Assembly: GCA_029213065.1 (NCBI GenBank)
Contig: JARGPH010000004.1
Coordinates: 163,257 to 227,256 of the forward strand
Source of the DNA: Verrucomicrobiales bacterium
GTDB taxonomy: Bacteria > Verrucomicrobiota > Verrucomicrobiia > Verrucomicrobiales > DEV007
DNA: 64,000 nucleotides
Reading direction: 5' to 3'
Shown: positions 35,237 to 45,395 of the stretch, in pieces
How positions within the stretch are numbered: the first letter of the stretch is position 1
How the letters are laid out: every line of letters begins with the position of its first letter
The notes under the pieces: model-generated
What the model was told of the DNA's origin: nothing
What the model saw: only the letters and a program-made list of their open reading frames with translations
The model's database searches: none
Program-made: the position numbers and the translations under genes

Positions 35237-35342
35237 TAGCGGAATCAAACTGATTCCGAATAAGCGATCTCCTGCCGACGACATTCGAATCGCCACCCGG
35301 CGGAGCGCCGCCCGACGGAACGAGTTTCGTTCCGCTACACGT
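35237..35342. repeat. Repeat family B copy 2 (two-hairpin element)
   Basis: Same order and direction as copy 1: CGGAATCA-AAC-TGATTCCG, a spacer with CGACGAC, and GGAACGA-GTT-TCGTTCC followed by GCTACACG. The spacer is about 30 bases longer and has its own GGCGGAGCGCCGCC palindrome. Confidence 0.75.
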
Positions 35343-35423
35343 GCCGCCTTAACGAAGCGGAGAAAAAGTTCCTCATTTTGCGACCGTCGCGCTTTCTTGC
35401 GGCCTAAACCCTTCTCCCGCGCC

Positions 35424-35455
35424 ACAAAAAAAGCGGAGTCTCTCGACTCCGCTTT
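35424..35455 (-). terminator. Rho-independent terminator of tkt
   Basis: On the minus strand an 11-bp perfect stem (AAAGCGGAGTC/GACTCCGCTTT) with a 4-base loop is followed directly by a T-run, 22 bases after the tkt stop codon. Confidence 0.9.
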
Positions 35456-35477
35456 CAAAGTTTGGTTAGCCACCGGT

Positions 35478-37469
35478 TCAGCCGAGGCTCTTGACAACGC
35501 TGACGAGATTCGCAGCGGTCATGCCGAGTTGCTCCATGACGGTGTCGCCCGGTGCACTGATACCGAAGCGGTCGATGCCGACGACTTCGCCGGCGCAACC
35601 GACATACTTCCACCAGAGATCGCTGACTCCGGCTTCGATCGCGACTCGCTTCGTGCAGGAGCAGGGAAGAACCGACTTCTTATACTCATCGGACTGACGC
35701 TCAAAGCGCTCGAAACAAGGCATCGAGACAACGCGGACGCCGTCTCCGAGCTCAGTGGCCGCTTCCATGGCGTGCTGAAGCTCACTTCCGGTCGCGAGGA
35801 GAATCGTGGTGAGTTCACCGGTCTCTTTCTTCGCGATGTATCCGCCTTGAAGAACACCTTCACGACGAACTTTCACCGGAATCTCATTCAAGGTCGCAAC
35901 GCTCTGGCGAGTGAGAAAAAGCGCGGTAGGTCCGTCTTTTCTCTCGATCATCGCGGCGAAGGCACCTGCTGTTTCCTCAGGATCGCCGGGGCGAATCACG
36001 TCGAGATTCGGAATAACACGAAGTCCGCTCACGGTCTCAACAGGCTGGTGAGTAGGACCATCTTCCCCGACACCGACGGAATCGTGTGTGAGAATGTAAC
36101 CGACAGGCAAACCGGCGAGACCGGCGAGACGGATCGAAGGACGAAGGTAGTCAGCGAAAACCGCGAAGGTTGCCCCGCTGACGCGGAAAATGCCGTCGTA
36201 GGCAACGCCGTTGCAGATCGCACCCATGCCGTGCTCTCGAATGCCATACCAGACGTTGCGGCCCGAGGCGTCTTCTTTCGTAAAGTCACCACTCGATTTG
36301 ATGTAGTTCTTCGTCGAGCCGTAGAGGTCGGCACTTCCACTGATGAAGTTGGGAACCGCTTCTGCGACGGCCTGAATCACTTCACCGCCGGCGGCACGAG
36401 TTGCGTTCTTGTAGTCAGCGGGGAACTCAGGGATGAGGTCGAGAAGGTTCTCGGGGAGATTGCCGTCGACGCCGTCTTCGAGCTGGCTCGCAAGCTGCGG
36501 GTTGCTCGCTTTCCAGGAATCGTAGGTATCCTGCCACTGAGCAAATTCAGCAGCCTGCTTTTCTTTGCGATCCGCGAAGAAAGCGCGCGTTTCGTCGGAA
36601 ACGAAAAAGGTTTCATCGGGAAGCCCGAGCCCTTTGCGAGCGGCCTCGGCGAATTTGGCTCCACCTTCACCGTGTCCGGCGGCGGTTCCGGCGACCTCTG
36701 GAATGCCTTTTCCGATGATGGTTTTGGCTTCGATCAAAGTCGGCTTGCCGTTGCGATTGGATTTCGCTTCGTTGATCGCAGCGGAAACCGCGTCGAGATC
36801 GTGACCGTCGACTTGCACGGCGTCCCATCCGAATGATTTGAAACGATCGCAGGCGTTGTAACTCTGTGTCACGTCGGCCATGGCGTCGAGAGTGACGTCA
36901 TTTGAATCATAAATCAGAACGAGGTTATCGAGCCCGAAGTGACCGGCGAAAGCGATCGCTTCAGCGGCAACCCCCTCCTGAAGACACCCGTCACCGGCGA
37001 GGGCGAAGATGGTCTGGTCGAAAAGGGTGTGATCAGCAGTGTTGTATTTCGCTGCCGCCATTTTAGCGGACATCGCGTATCCGACCGCGTTGCCTACGCC
37101 CTGGCCGAGTGGGCCGGTTGTGGCTTCGACGCCTTCGGTCTCATCATACTCGGGGTGACCCGGGGTGAGACTGTGAAGCTGGCGGAAATTCTTGATCTCT
37201 TCGAGAGAAAGATTGTATCCCGCGAGGTGAAGCCATCCGTAAATGAACATGCTTCCATGTCCTGCTGAGAGGATGAAGCGGTCGCGGTTGAGCCACTTGG
37301 GTTCAGCAGGGTTGAAGCGCATCGCGTCTCCGAAAAGAACCGATCCAATGTCGGCGGCGCCGAGTGGCAGACCGAGGTGGCCGGAGCTGCAGGCGTGGAT
37401 GGCATCAATGGCGAGGCCGCGGGCTTCAGTCGCGGCGCGGGACAGGGCTTCTTTATTCAGATCACTCAT
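35478..37469 (-). CDS. tkt: Transketolase
   Basis: Thiamine-diphosphate enzyme of the pentose phosphate pathway. The 663-residue protein is standard in length, with the N-terminal [53 protein letters not shown] and the cofactor-binding [32 protein letters not shown]; the second domain has [13 protein letters not shown] and [19 protein letters not shown]. It is divergent from hisG. A strong terminator follows at 35424-35455. Confidence 0.97.
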   Translation of the reverse strand: MSDLNKEALSRAATEARGLAIDAIHACSSGHLGLPLGAADIGSVLFGDAMRFNPAEPKWLNRDRFILSAGHGSMFIYGWLHLAGYNLSLEEIKNFRQLHSLTPGHPEYDETEGVEATTGPLGQGVGNAVGYAMSAKMAAAKYNTADHTLFDQTIFALAGDGCLQEGVAAEAIAFAGHFGLDNLVLIYDSNDVTLDAMADVTQSYNACDRFKSFGWDAVQVDGHDLDAVSAAINEAKSNRNGKPTLIEAKTIIGKGIPEVAGTAAGHGEGGAKFAEAARKGLGLPDETFFVSDETRAFFADRKEKQAAEFAQWQDTYDSWKASNPQLASQLEDGVDGNLPENLLDLIPEFPADYKNATRAAGGEVIQAVAEAVPNFISGSADLYGSTKNYIKSSGDFTKEDASGRNVWYGIREHGMGAICNGVAYDGIFRVSGATFAVFADYLRPSIRLAGLAGLPVGYILTHDSVGVGEDGPTHQPVETVSGLRVIPNLDVIRPGDPEETAGAFAAMIERKDGPTALFLTRQSVATLNEIPVKVRREGVLQGGYIAKKETGELTTILLATGSELQHAMEAATELGDGVRVVSMPCFERFERQSDEYKKSVLPCSCTKRVAIEAGVSDLWWKYVGCAGEVVGIDRFGISAPGDTVMEQLGMTAANLVSVVKSLG

Positions 37470-37667
37470 AAAATTCTCGGTTCCTTTAAAATAGAGTCAC
37501 TAATTGACTCGTCGCGCGGCATCATTGGCGAATTTAGAGCCCGAATCAAGTGGTCATTAGAAACGGTGTTTTCACATTTTTCATGACCTGGTGGCCATTT
37601 CATTCATAGGAGACTCTTGAAAAACACGGGTGACAGATCGACTTTTCGCGGCAATGTAGGTTCAAAC

Positions 37668-38555
37668 ATGGCTGAAGAAACAGACAACATTCTTAAGGTG
37701 GGTTTGCCGAAAGGGAGCCTTTTTGAGCCCACAATGGATCTCTTTGAAAAGGCGGGATACAACATCCACGGAGCATCACGCTCCTATCGCCCTTCCATCG
37801 ACGATAAGGAACTTCAAATACGAATCATTCGTGCTCAGGAAATCGGTCGCTATGTCGACCATGGCTTCCTCGACTGCGGTATCACGGGCATGGACTGGAT
37901 CGCAGAAAACGGTGCCGATGTGCATGTCGTCTGTGATCTTCCCTACAGCCGCGCCACCTCCAATCCGACCCGCTGGGTCCTCGTGGTGCCAAACGATTCT
38001 CCGATTCAAAGCGTCAAAGACCTTGAGGGTAAACGAATCGCGGCGGAAGCAGTCGGCATCGTCGAGCGCTATCTTGAGAAAAACGGGGTCAACGCCGAAG
38101 TCGAATTCAGCTGGGGTGCCACCGAGGTGAAAGTCCCTGAGCTCGTTGATGCGATTGTCGATATCACCGAAACCGGTTCTTCGCTCCGCGCCAACAATCT
38201 CCGCATCGTCGACGAGCTGATGCAGAGTTACCCGCAGTTCGTTGCGAAAAAAGAGTCCTGGGAAGATCCCTGGAAGCGGGCCAAAATCGAGCGCATCGCG
38301 GTGCTTCTCAAAGGTGCGCTGACCGCCCGCGACATGGTCGGTCTCAAGATGAATCTCCCGGAAGACTGTCTTGAGAAAGTGCTTGAAACACTGCCTTCAC
38401 TTCGCAAACCAACCGTCGCAAAACTCACTCAGGACGGGTGGGTAGCGGTCGAAACCGTGCTCACGGAACGCCAGGTTCGCGACATGGTTCCTGAGCTTTT
38501 AGAGCAGGGCGCTGAAGGAATCATCGAATACCCCTTGAATAAAGTCATTGGCTGA
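37668..38555 (+). CDS. hisG: ATP phosphoribosyltransferase, long form
   Basis: ATP + PRPP to phosphoribosyl-ATP, the first step of histidine synthesis. 295 residues from the ATG at 37668: [58 protein letters not shown], and the C-terminal ACT-like regulatory domain (about 215-295) that marks the long, HisZ-independent, histidine-inhibited form. A TTG at 37617 has a better Shine-Dalgarno match (AGGAG five bases away) and would add 17 residues, so the start is open. No other his gene is nearby. Confidence 0.94.
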   Translation: MAEETDNILKVGLPKGSLFEPTMDLFEKAGYNIHGASRSYRPSIDDKELQIRIIRAQEIGRYVDHGFLDCGITGMDWIAENGADVHVVCDLPYSRATSNPTRWVLVVPNDSPIQSVKDLEGKRIAAEAVGIVERYLEKNGVNAEVEFSWGATEVKVPELVDAIVDITETGSSLRANNLRIVDELMQSYPQFVAKKESWEDPWKRAKIERIAVLLKGALTARDMVGLKMNLPEDCLEKVLETLPSLRKPTVAKLTQDGWVAVETVLTERQVRDMVPELLEQGAEGIIEYPLNKVIG

Positions 38556-38624
38556 ACGATACTCGCGGCCCTCCCCTCATCGGCGATTCGATTTGGAGAG
38601 GCATTGAATTAACTGTTTTTCATC

Positions 38625-38729
38625 ATGGGATCTCTCAAAAAGAAAAGAAAGACCAAGATCAACAAGCACAAGCGCAGTAAGCGCAGTAGGGCAAACCGCC
38701 ATAAGAAGCGTTTGCGCTATAAGAGCTAA
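38625..38729 (+). CDS. 34-residue bS22 / COX24-AURKAIP1-type ribosomal protein
   Basis: A tiny, very basic protein: MGSLKKKRKTKINKHKRS then KRSRANRHKKRLRYKS. The pattern MGSLKKKRKxKxxKHKRxKRxRxNRHKKR is that of the AURKAIP1/COX24 domain, found in Bacteroidetes and actinobacteria as the small 30S protein bS22 and in mitochondria as mS38. Two thirds of the residues are Lys or Arg. It lies 69 bases after hisG and 17 bases before the TPR gene, and it is too short for routine gene calling. The match is by motif, not by search. Confidence 0.85.
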   Translation: MGSLKKKRKTKINKHKRSKRSRANRHKKRLRYKS

Positions 38730-38746
38730 TCGTTGAACTTGGCAAC

Positions 38747-40738
38747 ATGAAAACAATGCAGCAAGGTGGGCCTCAAATGATGGATCACCGCTGCATTGTT
38801 GCATACGGACAGGGATTTTTAAGCTTTTTAAGCGATTCCCTGCGACTTTCGGCCTTCGCTGCTTTCTCCGGCCCCACCGTTTTCGGACTGAGACTGGGAT
38901 TGAGCGCGAGTTTGTATTTCTGTGGCTCTGCAAAAGCAGACATCACCGCAGACGACTACGCACAGGTCTACGTAAACCAGTATTTCGAGCCGGATAAATC
39001 GCTGACCCTTTCTCAGGAAGGGAAAAACAAAAGCGAAGCACTTGCCCGATACTCACAGGGACGTTCCCTCGAACAAAAAGGGCGGCCCATGGAAGCGGTA
39101 AAAGCTTACCGCGCCGTCCTCAAAAATCAGCCCGATCAGTTTTTCCTGGCACGGAAAACCGCCTACATCCTCGCACGCTCCGGCCAAACCGAGGAGGCGC
39201 AGGAATTGCTCGAGGAAAGTCTCGTGCAAAATCCGGATCAACCCTACGCATACATCTCGCTCTCCGAATTCCTCGCCACCTATCAGGATGACGCGGAACG
39301 CAAGGAACGCGCTTTTGATATCGTAAAGGAAGCGGTCGAGAAGTTCCCCGACGAGCCGGCAGTTTACGAGCACCTCGTAAAGCTTTTCGTCGCTTCAGGA
39401 CGCCGCACCGAAGCCCGTGAAATCATTTCCAAGGCGGCCGCACGGGAAAATACCGATCCGATCTACTGGATCCGACTCGGAAAAATCGCCGGTCAGGTCT
39501 GGAACGCACAACGCGGTGCGCCGATGACGGATGCGAGCCTTCTCAACGGCATCTACGCAAAAGCGCTCGAGCACGCCGGAACGAACTGGGCTGTGATTGA
39601 GCGTGTCGGTGATTTTTATCATGCCACCGCACAATTCGATCGCGCGATCCACGCCTACACCGAGGTCCTCGGGGCAACGCCTGACAATCTCCCTCTTCGG
39701 GAAAAACTCGCCGCGGTCTACGGCGGAAAAGGCGATCAGGAGAAAGTCATTTCCACCTATATTGAGATCGTCGAAATCGATCCTGACAACGCCGAATACC
39801 GCAAGCGGCTCGCCGGCGTCTACATGCGCCTCCAACAGTTCAAGGAAGCGATTCCCCACCTCGTCAAAGCCTTCGAAATTTCCAAAGGAACGCTCGAAGA
39901 ATACCGCGCTCTCGGTGAAATGATGCTGGAGAACGGGGAACTCGAATCGACGATCGAATTCGTTGAGCAGGCGATTTATCAATTTCCCGACGCCCCTGAG
40001 TTCCCCCTGCAAAAAGCCCGGGCACTCGCCGGCCTTCAGGATTGGGACAAAGCGATCATTGAATACAAAGCAGCGGAAAAGAAGGCTTCGACCGAGCGCC
40101 CCGATTTGATGAACGAGGGCTTTTATTTCCAGTATGCGGCTGCTGAGGAGAGGTCCGGAGATCTTGAAACGGCGGAAAAACTGTTCAAAAAAACGATGGC
40201 GCTCATCACTGCGAACGAGCGCTCCAAACAGCCGGACGACCTCCGCTATCGTTCCTTCACGGCGACGACCTACAACTACCTCGGCTACATGTGGCTCGAA
40301 AACGGTCTCAACATCGACGAAGCGGGGGAACTCATCAAAACCGCTGCCGATCTCGATCCTGAAAGCGGTGCCATTGCCGACAGCCTCGGTTGGTTCCACT
40401 TCGTGAAAGGCAATTACGAAGAGGCCGAGACCGAGATGGAGCGGGCTATCAGGCAGACTGGAGAGGACAATCTGGATGGCGTCATTTTCGAGCACATGGC
40501 TCAGGTGCAGTACGCGCTCGGTAAAAAAGAAGAGGCAATCAAGTTTTTGAAAAAGGCCGTTGAACTGAGCCCCGAGAAAGAGGAATTCAAAACCCGTCTC
40601 GCCGAGTACGAGCGGGGTGAACCGTTCAAGCCATTCGTGATTAAATCGACGGAAACAAAGGCCCAGCCTGACAAAGAGGAGAAAGCGGACAAGACGCCGG
40701 CTCCCGAAAAAGCGGCACCAACGCCTCCCGCAGAGTGA
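38747..40738 (+). CDS. TPR-repeat protein, exported
   Basis: A protein of 663 residues. After an unusual N-terminal stretch with a hydrophobic segment near 35-60 (LSAFAAFSGPTVFGLRLGLSASLYFCGSAKA), which can act as a signal peptide, at least ten tetratricopeptide units cover about 95-640: GRPMEAVKAYRAVLKNQPDQ, GQTEEAQELLEESLVQNPDQPYAY, FDRAIHAYTEVLGATPDN and GKKEEAIKFLKKAVELSPEKEEF. The C-terminal tail is Lys/Glu/Pro-rich. TPR arrays serve as scaffolds for protein contacts, often in the periplasm for envelope assembly. The stop overlaps the DUF1853 start. Confidence 0.85.
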   Translation: MKTMQQGGPQMMDHRCIVAYGQGFLSFLSDSLRLSAFAAFSGPTVFGLRLGLSASLYFCGSAKADITADDYAQVYVNQYFEPDKSLTLSQEGKNKSEALARYSQGRSLEQKGRPMEAVKAYRAVLKNQPDQFFLARKTAYILARSGQTEEAQELLEESLVQNPDQPYAYISLSEFLATYQDDAERKERAFDIVKEAVEKFPDEPAVYEHLVKLFVASGRRTEAREIISKAAARENTDPIYWIRLGKIAGQVWNAQRGAPMTDASLLNGIYAKALEHAGTNWAVIERVGDFYHATAQFDRAIHAYTEVLGATPDNLPLREKLAAVYGGKGDQEKVISTYIEIVEIDPDNAEYRKRLAGVYMRLQQFKEAIPHLVKAFEISKGTLEEYRALGEMMLENGELESTIEFVEQAIYQFPDAPEFPLQKARALAGLQDWDKAIIEYKAAEKKASTERPDLMNEGFYFQYAAAEERSGDLETAEKLFKKTMALITANERSKQPDDLRYRSFTATTYNYLGYMWLENGLNIDEAGELIKTAADLDPESGAIADSLGWFHFVKGNYEEAETEMERAIRQTGEDNLDGVIFEHMAQVQYALGKKEEAIKFLKKAVELSPEKEEFKTRLAEYERGEPFKPFVIKSTETKAQPDKEEKADKTPAPEKAAPTPPAE

Positions 40739-41622
40739 GTTCGAGCCACTTTCGATCAGCGCCGCGAATGAACGCGGAGGATGTGAACAACGATCAGCTC
40801 CTTGCCGATCTCGACTGGATTTTAACCTGCCCGTCCCTCTGCCTCGACGAACGCGTCGCCGCGCTTTCCGACATCACTGACGCCGGGGCATCGGCTGATC
40901 TGAACCCGGTGCGGGAATTTCTCGACTCGAATGCCTGGCACCGCGTCGGCTACTACTTCGAGTCCTTCATCGAATCACTCCTGCGTGGAAGCAGACAGAT
41001 CGAGAACCTCCGACACAGTATTCAGGTATTCGAGGGAAAACAAACCCTCGGGGAACTCGACTTCATCTTCGACCACCCCGACAGCGGCACCACTCACCTC
41101 GAAGTCGCCTTGAAGTATTACCTCTACTTTGAGCCGGAACACGCTTCAGGGAGTCATTTCATGGGGCCCAACGCGACGGATAACTTTGAGAAGAAATGGG
41201 CAAAACTCGCGAACAAACAGCTCCCCTTCGGCGGAAGGCATTTTCCCGAAATTGATCAAAGCGTCGCGATCACCAAAGGACAGATCTTCTATCATCCCAA
41301 CGGGGAAGCCCCGCCCTCGCTTCCCGAACCGATGAATCCGAATCACCGCAAAGGCATCTGGATTCGCGAATCCGAACTCGATTGGTTTTCCCAATTCGGA
41401 ATCGAAGCTGCCGGGGCGATTCTCCAGAAACCGTTCTGGCTTGGAGCACCGCGCCAAGGCATTGCCATACCGGCGCTTGTCGATGAAATCGAATCGCACT
41501 TCGCAGAGCGGAAGCACCCCCTCCTCGTCAGTGTGATCCATGTAGAGGGCAAATCAGTCAGGGAACTCGAGCGACTCTTCGTTGTCTCCGATCAGTGGCC
41601 CGATGAGAAAATAGCTAGATGA
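40735..41622 (+). CDS. DUF1853-family protein (PD-(D/E)xK-like fold)
   Basis: A 295-residue protein starting with GTG at 40735, overlapping the TPR stop; an ATG at 40768 is an alternative. DUF1853 features: [78 protein letters not shown] and [14 protein letters not shown]. The GELDFIF...[10 protein letters not shown] segment has the Asp/Glu-x-Lys spacing of PD-(D/E)xK nucleases, suggesting a nuclease-like fold. No function is established. It is followed by a strong palindrome. Confidence 0.82.
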   Translation: MSSSHFRSAPRMNAEDVNNDQLLADLDWILTCPSLCLDERVAALSDITDAGASADLNPVREFLDSNAWHRVGYYFESFIESLLRGSRQIENLRHSIQVFEGKQTLGELDFIFDHPDSGTTHLEVALKYYLYFEPEHASGSHFMGPNATDNFEKKWAKLANKQLPFGGRHFPEIDQSVAITKGQIFYHPNGEAPPSLPEPMNPNHRKGIWIRESELDWFSQFGIEAAGAILQKPFWLGAPRQGIAIPALVDEIESHFAERKHPLLVSVIHVEGKSVRELERLFVVSDQWPDEKIAR

Positions 41623-41624
41623 GC

Positions 41625-41693
41625 CCGGGAACGCCGACGTCCTCGTCGGCTTCTCTACCTGTGCTCTGCCGACGAAGACATCGGCGCTCCCGG
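41625..41693. repeat. Long hairpin (repeat D) after DUF1853 gene
   Basis: Two 26-base arms, 41625-41650 and 41668-41693, are complementary with three mismatches around a 17-base loop. The arms contain CGCCGACGTCCTCGTCGGC. No T-run follows. It may act as a rho-independent-like stop or belong to a dispersed palindrome family. Confidence 0.7.
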
Positions 41694-41737
41694 CATCCCG
41701 TTCTCGACATGCCTATGCATTTCAGATAGCAAAAGGC

Positions 41738-42526
41738 ATGAACGAACCAACCCGTCGCACTCTCATCGCCTCCGCGCTTGTTGGCGTGGCGGGATTTTTC
41801 GGATTTCAGCTGGGGCAGGAGTACCCCGACTCAGTTTCCCGCAATACCGGCGATGCCCCGCTCATCGGGATCGCGAGCCTCACAAGTGAAAATTACGTGA
41901 GAGCGGTGCGCGACTCCGGCGGCATACCCATCGTGCTCCCGAACACTGACGGTTCGACCGAAAAGGTCGCCGCCTATCTTGACCTCCTCGACGGATTGCT
42001 CATGCCGGGCGGCGCTGACATTCCCCCCTCCGAATACGGAGAGGAACCCCACGAAACCGTCAAACTCCTCGACGATGATCGCTTCCTTTTCGAAAAAGCG
42101 ATCAGCAAAGCCTGGATCGAGCAAACTGACAAACCGCTCCTCGGGATCTGCCTCGGAAGCCAATGGGTCAACGTGGCGAGCGGCGGATCCCTCGTCCAGG
42201 ACATCCCCTCCGCCTTGGGAGGAAACCATCGCGACGTCGATCACGAAGTCATCCTCGAGCCCGATTCGAGGCTCAGTCAGATTTTTGGAGAAAGCACCTT
42301 CGAAGTGAACTCGTTTCACCATCAGGCCGTCAAAGACATCGGCAGCGGGCTCCGCATCGTCGCCCGCTCATCCGACGGCGTCATCGAAGCGACCGAGTCG
42401 ACCGATCCCAACCGCTTCCTCATCGGCGTGCAATGGCACCCCGAAAAGCTAATGCCCGAAGACCAACGCCAGGCGAAGTTGTTAAAAGCCTTCATCGAAG
42501 CCGCGAAAGAAGCGCGGGTGAAGTGA
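41738..42526 (+). CDS. Peptidase C26 / PuuD-like gamma-glutamyl hydrolase with twin-Arg leader
   Basis: A class I glutamine-amidotransferase-like hydrolase of 262 residues. The nucleophile elbow LLGICLGSQ and the His of VQWHPEK form the C26 catalytic set, and [15 protein letters not shown] and VNSFHHQAV are typical of gamma-glutamyl-gamma-aminobutyrate hydrolase (PuuD). The N-terminus [23 protein letters not shown] looks like a twin-arginine signal or anchor, which is unusual for this normally cytosolic family, so it may work outside the membrane. Substrate uncertain. Confidence 0.85.
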   Translation: MNEPTRRTLIASALVGVAGFFGFQLGQEYPDSVSRNTGDAPLIGIASLTSENYVRAVRDSGGIPIVLPNTDGSTEKVAAYLDLLDGLLMPGGADIPPSEYGEEPHETVKLLDDDRFLFEKAISKAWIEQTDKPLLGICLGSQWVNVASGGSLVQDIPSALGGNHRDVDHEVILEPDSRLSQIFGESTFEVNSFHHQAVKDIGSGLRIVARSSDGVIEATESTDPNRFLIGVQWHPEKLMPEDQRQAKLLKAFIEAAKEARVK

Positions 42527-42618
42527 ATGCCAACGGCATTCCGCATTCCAGCCCGGGGTTCTCGCATACCCGGGAGTTTCAAACGCAGCCTCATGCATAC
42601 CCGGGCCTCAACCCGGCA

Positions 42619-42712
42619 CATTCAACCCTGTTCGCTCACTGACCTAACCCTATCAGGTCGGGCATTCAACCCTGTTAAGCTCCCCCATCCAACAGGGTTG
42701 AATCGTCGATTG
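42619..42712. repeat. Short palindromic repeat, family C copy 2
   Basis: CATTCAACCCTGTT occurs twice in direct orientation and AACAGGGTTGAAT once inverted, with GACCTAACCCTATCAGGTC between. The same core makes up copy 1 at 5935-5972. Just before it GCATACCCGGG is duplicated (42563 and 42595 areas). Confidence 0.65.
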
Positions 42713-42777
42713 TCATGACTTGCGGGACGGCTGAGAGGCTTTACACTCCACGCCACCCAAATAAGCGACTTTTAATC

Positions 42778-45336
42778 ATGGCACAGCGACGGAAACAGTT
42801 TCCTTTCGACGAGTTCGAACCCAAATGGCAGAGCCGTTGGGAAGAGCAGAAGACTTTCTCAGTACCAAATCCGGGGGAACCGGGATTTGATGCTTCGAAG
42901 CCGAAGTATTACGTGCTCGATATGTTCCCCTACCCCAGCGGGGCGGGACTTCACGTCGGTCACCCCGAGGGCTACACCGCGACCGATATCATCACGCGCT
43001 ACAAGCGCATGAACGGGGTCAATGTCCTCCACCCGATGGGGTGGGATGCCTTTGGACTTCCGGCAGAACAGCATGCCATCAAAACGGGCGAGCACCCGCG
43101 CATCAACACGGAGAACAACACGAACAATTTTCGTCGTCAGCTCAAAAGCCTCGGCTTTGCCTACGACTGGGAACGCGAGATCAACACGACCGATCCCAAC
43201 TACGTGAAGTGGACGCAGTGGATCTTTCTCCAGCTCTACAATTCCTACTACTGTGAGGAGGATCAGAAAGCGAAGCCGGTTTCCGAGTTGGAAGCGAAAG
43301 GGCTCAGTCGTGATGAAATCGACGACCTCCGCCTTGCCTACGTCGCGGAAACACCGGTGAACTGGTCGCCGGATCTCGGCACCGTTCTCGCGAATGAGGA
43401 AGTCGAAGAGTGGCGCGCAAAAGGCCACACCGTGGAGCGTCGCCCGCTGCGTCAGTGGATGTTGCGGATCACCGCGTATGCTCAGCGTTTGATCGATGAA
43501 CTCGAAGGCCTCGACTGGCCTACGGGAATTAAATTGCTCCAGACCAACTGGATCGGTCGCAGCGAGGGCGCTGAGGTCGATTTCACGATCAATGGCGAAA
43601 AGGTCACCGTTTTCACAACCCGTCCCGACACACTTTTCGGCGCGACTTATATGGTTCTTGCTCCCGAGCATCCACTCGTTGATCAAATCGCGACGGATGA
43701 GCAGAAAGAAGCGATCGCGGCTTACAAAGTGGCCTGTGCTTCCAAGTCCGACCTCGAACGAACCGAGCTCGCGAAAGACAAGTCCGGCGTTTTCACGGGT
43801 GGTTTTGCGATCAATCCGGTGAACGACGAGAAGATCCCCGTCTGGATCGCCGACTACGTCATGATGAGCTACGGCACCGGAGCAATCATGGCAGTGCCGG
43901 CACACGACGCGAGGGACAACGAATTCGCGGAGAAATTTGAGATTCCTATCATTGAGGTGGTTCAGGCCCCTGAAGGCAACGAAGAGAAATGCTTCACCGG
44001 AAACGGCACGGCAATCAACTCCGGCTTCCTCGACGGGCTTTCCACTCCGGAAGCCAAAGAGAAAATCTCCGCCTGGCTCGAGGAAAAAGGCCTCGGTAAA
44101 AAGACGATCAATTTCAAGCTCCGCGACTGGCTCTTTTCCCGCCAGCGTTACTGGGGCGAGCCGTTTCCCATCGTCTGGCGCGATGGTAAGCACGAGGCGA
44201 TCTCCGAGGACGAGTTGCCTTTGCTCGCTCCTGAGTTGGAAGATTACAAGCCGACCGGAACCCCTGAACCGCTTCTTTCCAAAGCGACTGACTGGGTCAA
44301 TCTCGGCGACGGGGTGAAGCGCGAAACGAACACGATGCCTCAGTGGGGCGGATCGTGCTGGTATTACCTTCGCTACTGCGATGCGCAGAATGACAGTGCC
44401 CCTATCAGCAAGGAGGCCGAAGAATACTGGTTGGGCAAAAACGGCAATCCGGGCGGCGTCGATCTCTACATCGGCGGCACCGAGCACGCCGTGTTGCACC
44501 TTCTCTACGCGCGTTTCTGGCACAAGGTCCTCTTTGATCTTGGTCATGTCTCGACTCCCGAGCCATTCCAGAAGCTCGTGAATCAGGGGCTCATCATGGG
44601 TGAAGACGGACAGAAAATGTCCAAGTCACGCGGCAATGTCGTGAACCCGGATGAAGTCGTCGAGCTCTACGGAGCGGATTCACTTCGTCTCTATGAAATG
44701 TTCATGGGACCTCTCGAGCAGGTCAAGCCATGGTCAATGAAAGGTGTCGAGGGCGTCTTCCGTTTCCTCGCCCGCGTCTGGCGTCTCGTCATGGACAGCG
44801 ATCAGGAAGGCAACTGGGCCCTCAGCGATAAGCTCGCGAAAATCGATCCTGACAAAGGAACCAACAAAGTGGTTCACGCGACGATCAAAAAGGTCGGTGA
44901 CGACATCGAGTCTCTGAGCTTCAACACCGCAATTTCCCAGATGATGGTTCTCACGAACGAGCTCACGAAGCTCGATCAAATTCCTGTTTCATCTGTGGTA
45001 ACGCTTTTGAAAGTGTTGAATCCTTTTGCGCCTCACCTCACCGAAGAGCTCAATGCGACCCTCGCAGCGGCCTTTGACTCGGTCAGCAGCGACGACCTTT
45101 CCGGGCAGGATTGGCCGGCCTTTGACGAGGCCTGCCTCATCGAGGACGAGATCGAAATCGTGATCCAGGTGAATGGGAAAGTCCGCGATAAGATCTTCAT
45201 TCCAAACGAGGCATCGAAAGAGGAAGTCGAAAAACTCGCCCTCGAAAGCGAGAAGGTGCAGTCGTTCATCGAAGGGCTCACGATGCGGAAAGTGATCGTT
45301 GTTCCCGGCAGATTGGTGAATATCGTCGCGAATTAA
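42778..45336 (+). CDS. leuS: Leucyl-tRNA synthetase
   Basis: Class I synthetase of 852 residues from the ATG at 42778 ([23 protein letters not shown]). HIGH-type motif [15 protein letters not shown], the editing CP1 domain (about 220-410, with [19 protein letters not shown] and [10 protein letters not shown]), the leucine-specific region and the KMSKSRGN motif are all present. The length is standard. The frame is open to 42715, but those codons lie in repeat C. Confidence 0.97.
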   Translation: MAQRRKQFPFDEFEPKWQSRWEEQKTFSVPNPGEPGFDASKPKYYVLDMFPYPSGAGLHVGHPEGYTATDIITRYKRMNGVNVLHPMGWDAFGLPAEQHAIKTGEHPRINTENNTNNFRRQLKSLGFAYDWEREINTTDPNYVKWTQWIFLQLYNSYYCEEDQKAKPVSELEAKGLSRDEIDDLRLAYVAETPVNWSPDLGTVLANEEVEEWRAKGHTVERRPLRQWMLRITAYAQRLIDELEGLDWPTGIKLLQTNWIGRSEGAEVDFTINGEKVTVFTTRPDTLFGATYMVLAPEHPLVDQIATDEQKEAIAAYKVACASKSDLERTELAKDKSGVFTGGFAINPVNDEKIPVWIADYVMMSYGTGAIMAVPAHDARDNEFAEKFEIPIIEVVQAPEGNEEKCFTGNGTAINSGFLDGLSTPEAKEKISAWLEEKGLGKKTINFKLRDWLFSRQRYWGEPFPIVWRDGKHEAISEDELPLLAPELEDYKPTGTPEPLLSKATDWVNLGDGVKRETNTMPQWGGSCWYYLRYCDAQNDSAPISKEAEEYWLGKNGNPGGVDLYIGGTEHAVLHLLYARFWHKVLFDLGHVSTPEPFQKLVNQGLIMGEDGQKMSKSRGNVVNPDEVVELYGADSLRLYEMFMGPLEQVKPWSMKGVEGVFRFLARVWRLVMDSDQEGNWALSDKLAKIDPDKGTNKVVHATIKKVGDDIESLSFNTAISQMMVLTNELTKLDQIPVSSVVTLLKVLNPFAPHLTEELNATLAAAFDSVSSDDLSGQDWPAFDEACLIEDEIEIVIQVNGKVRDKIFIPNEASKEEVEKLALESEKVQSFIEGLTMRKVIVVPGRLVNIVAN

Positions 45337-45395
45337 CCCCTCGCTCCCGCCATTGCAGGAAATCTCGAAAGGGCGCATAGTGAAGGCCGGTAGTC

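Noticed and set aside
35397-36836. 479-codon open frame on the plus strand
   Set aside because: It is antisense to tkt, which has complete thiamine-diphosphate motifs and its own terminator.
39395-40495. 366-codon open frame on the minus strand
   Set aside because: It is antisense to the TPR gene and has no domain or leader.
42859-44547. 562-codon open frame on the minus strand
   Set aside because: It lies opposite leuS, whose motifs are unambiguous; the antisense product has no recognisable domain and arises from the codon bias of the real gene.
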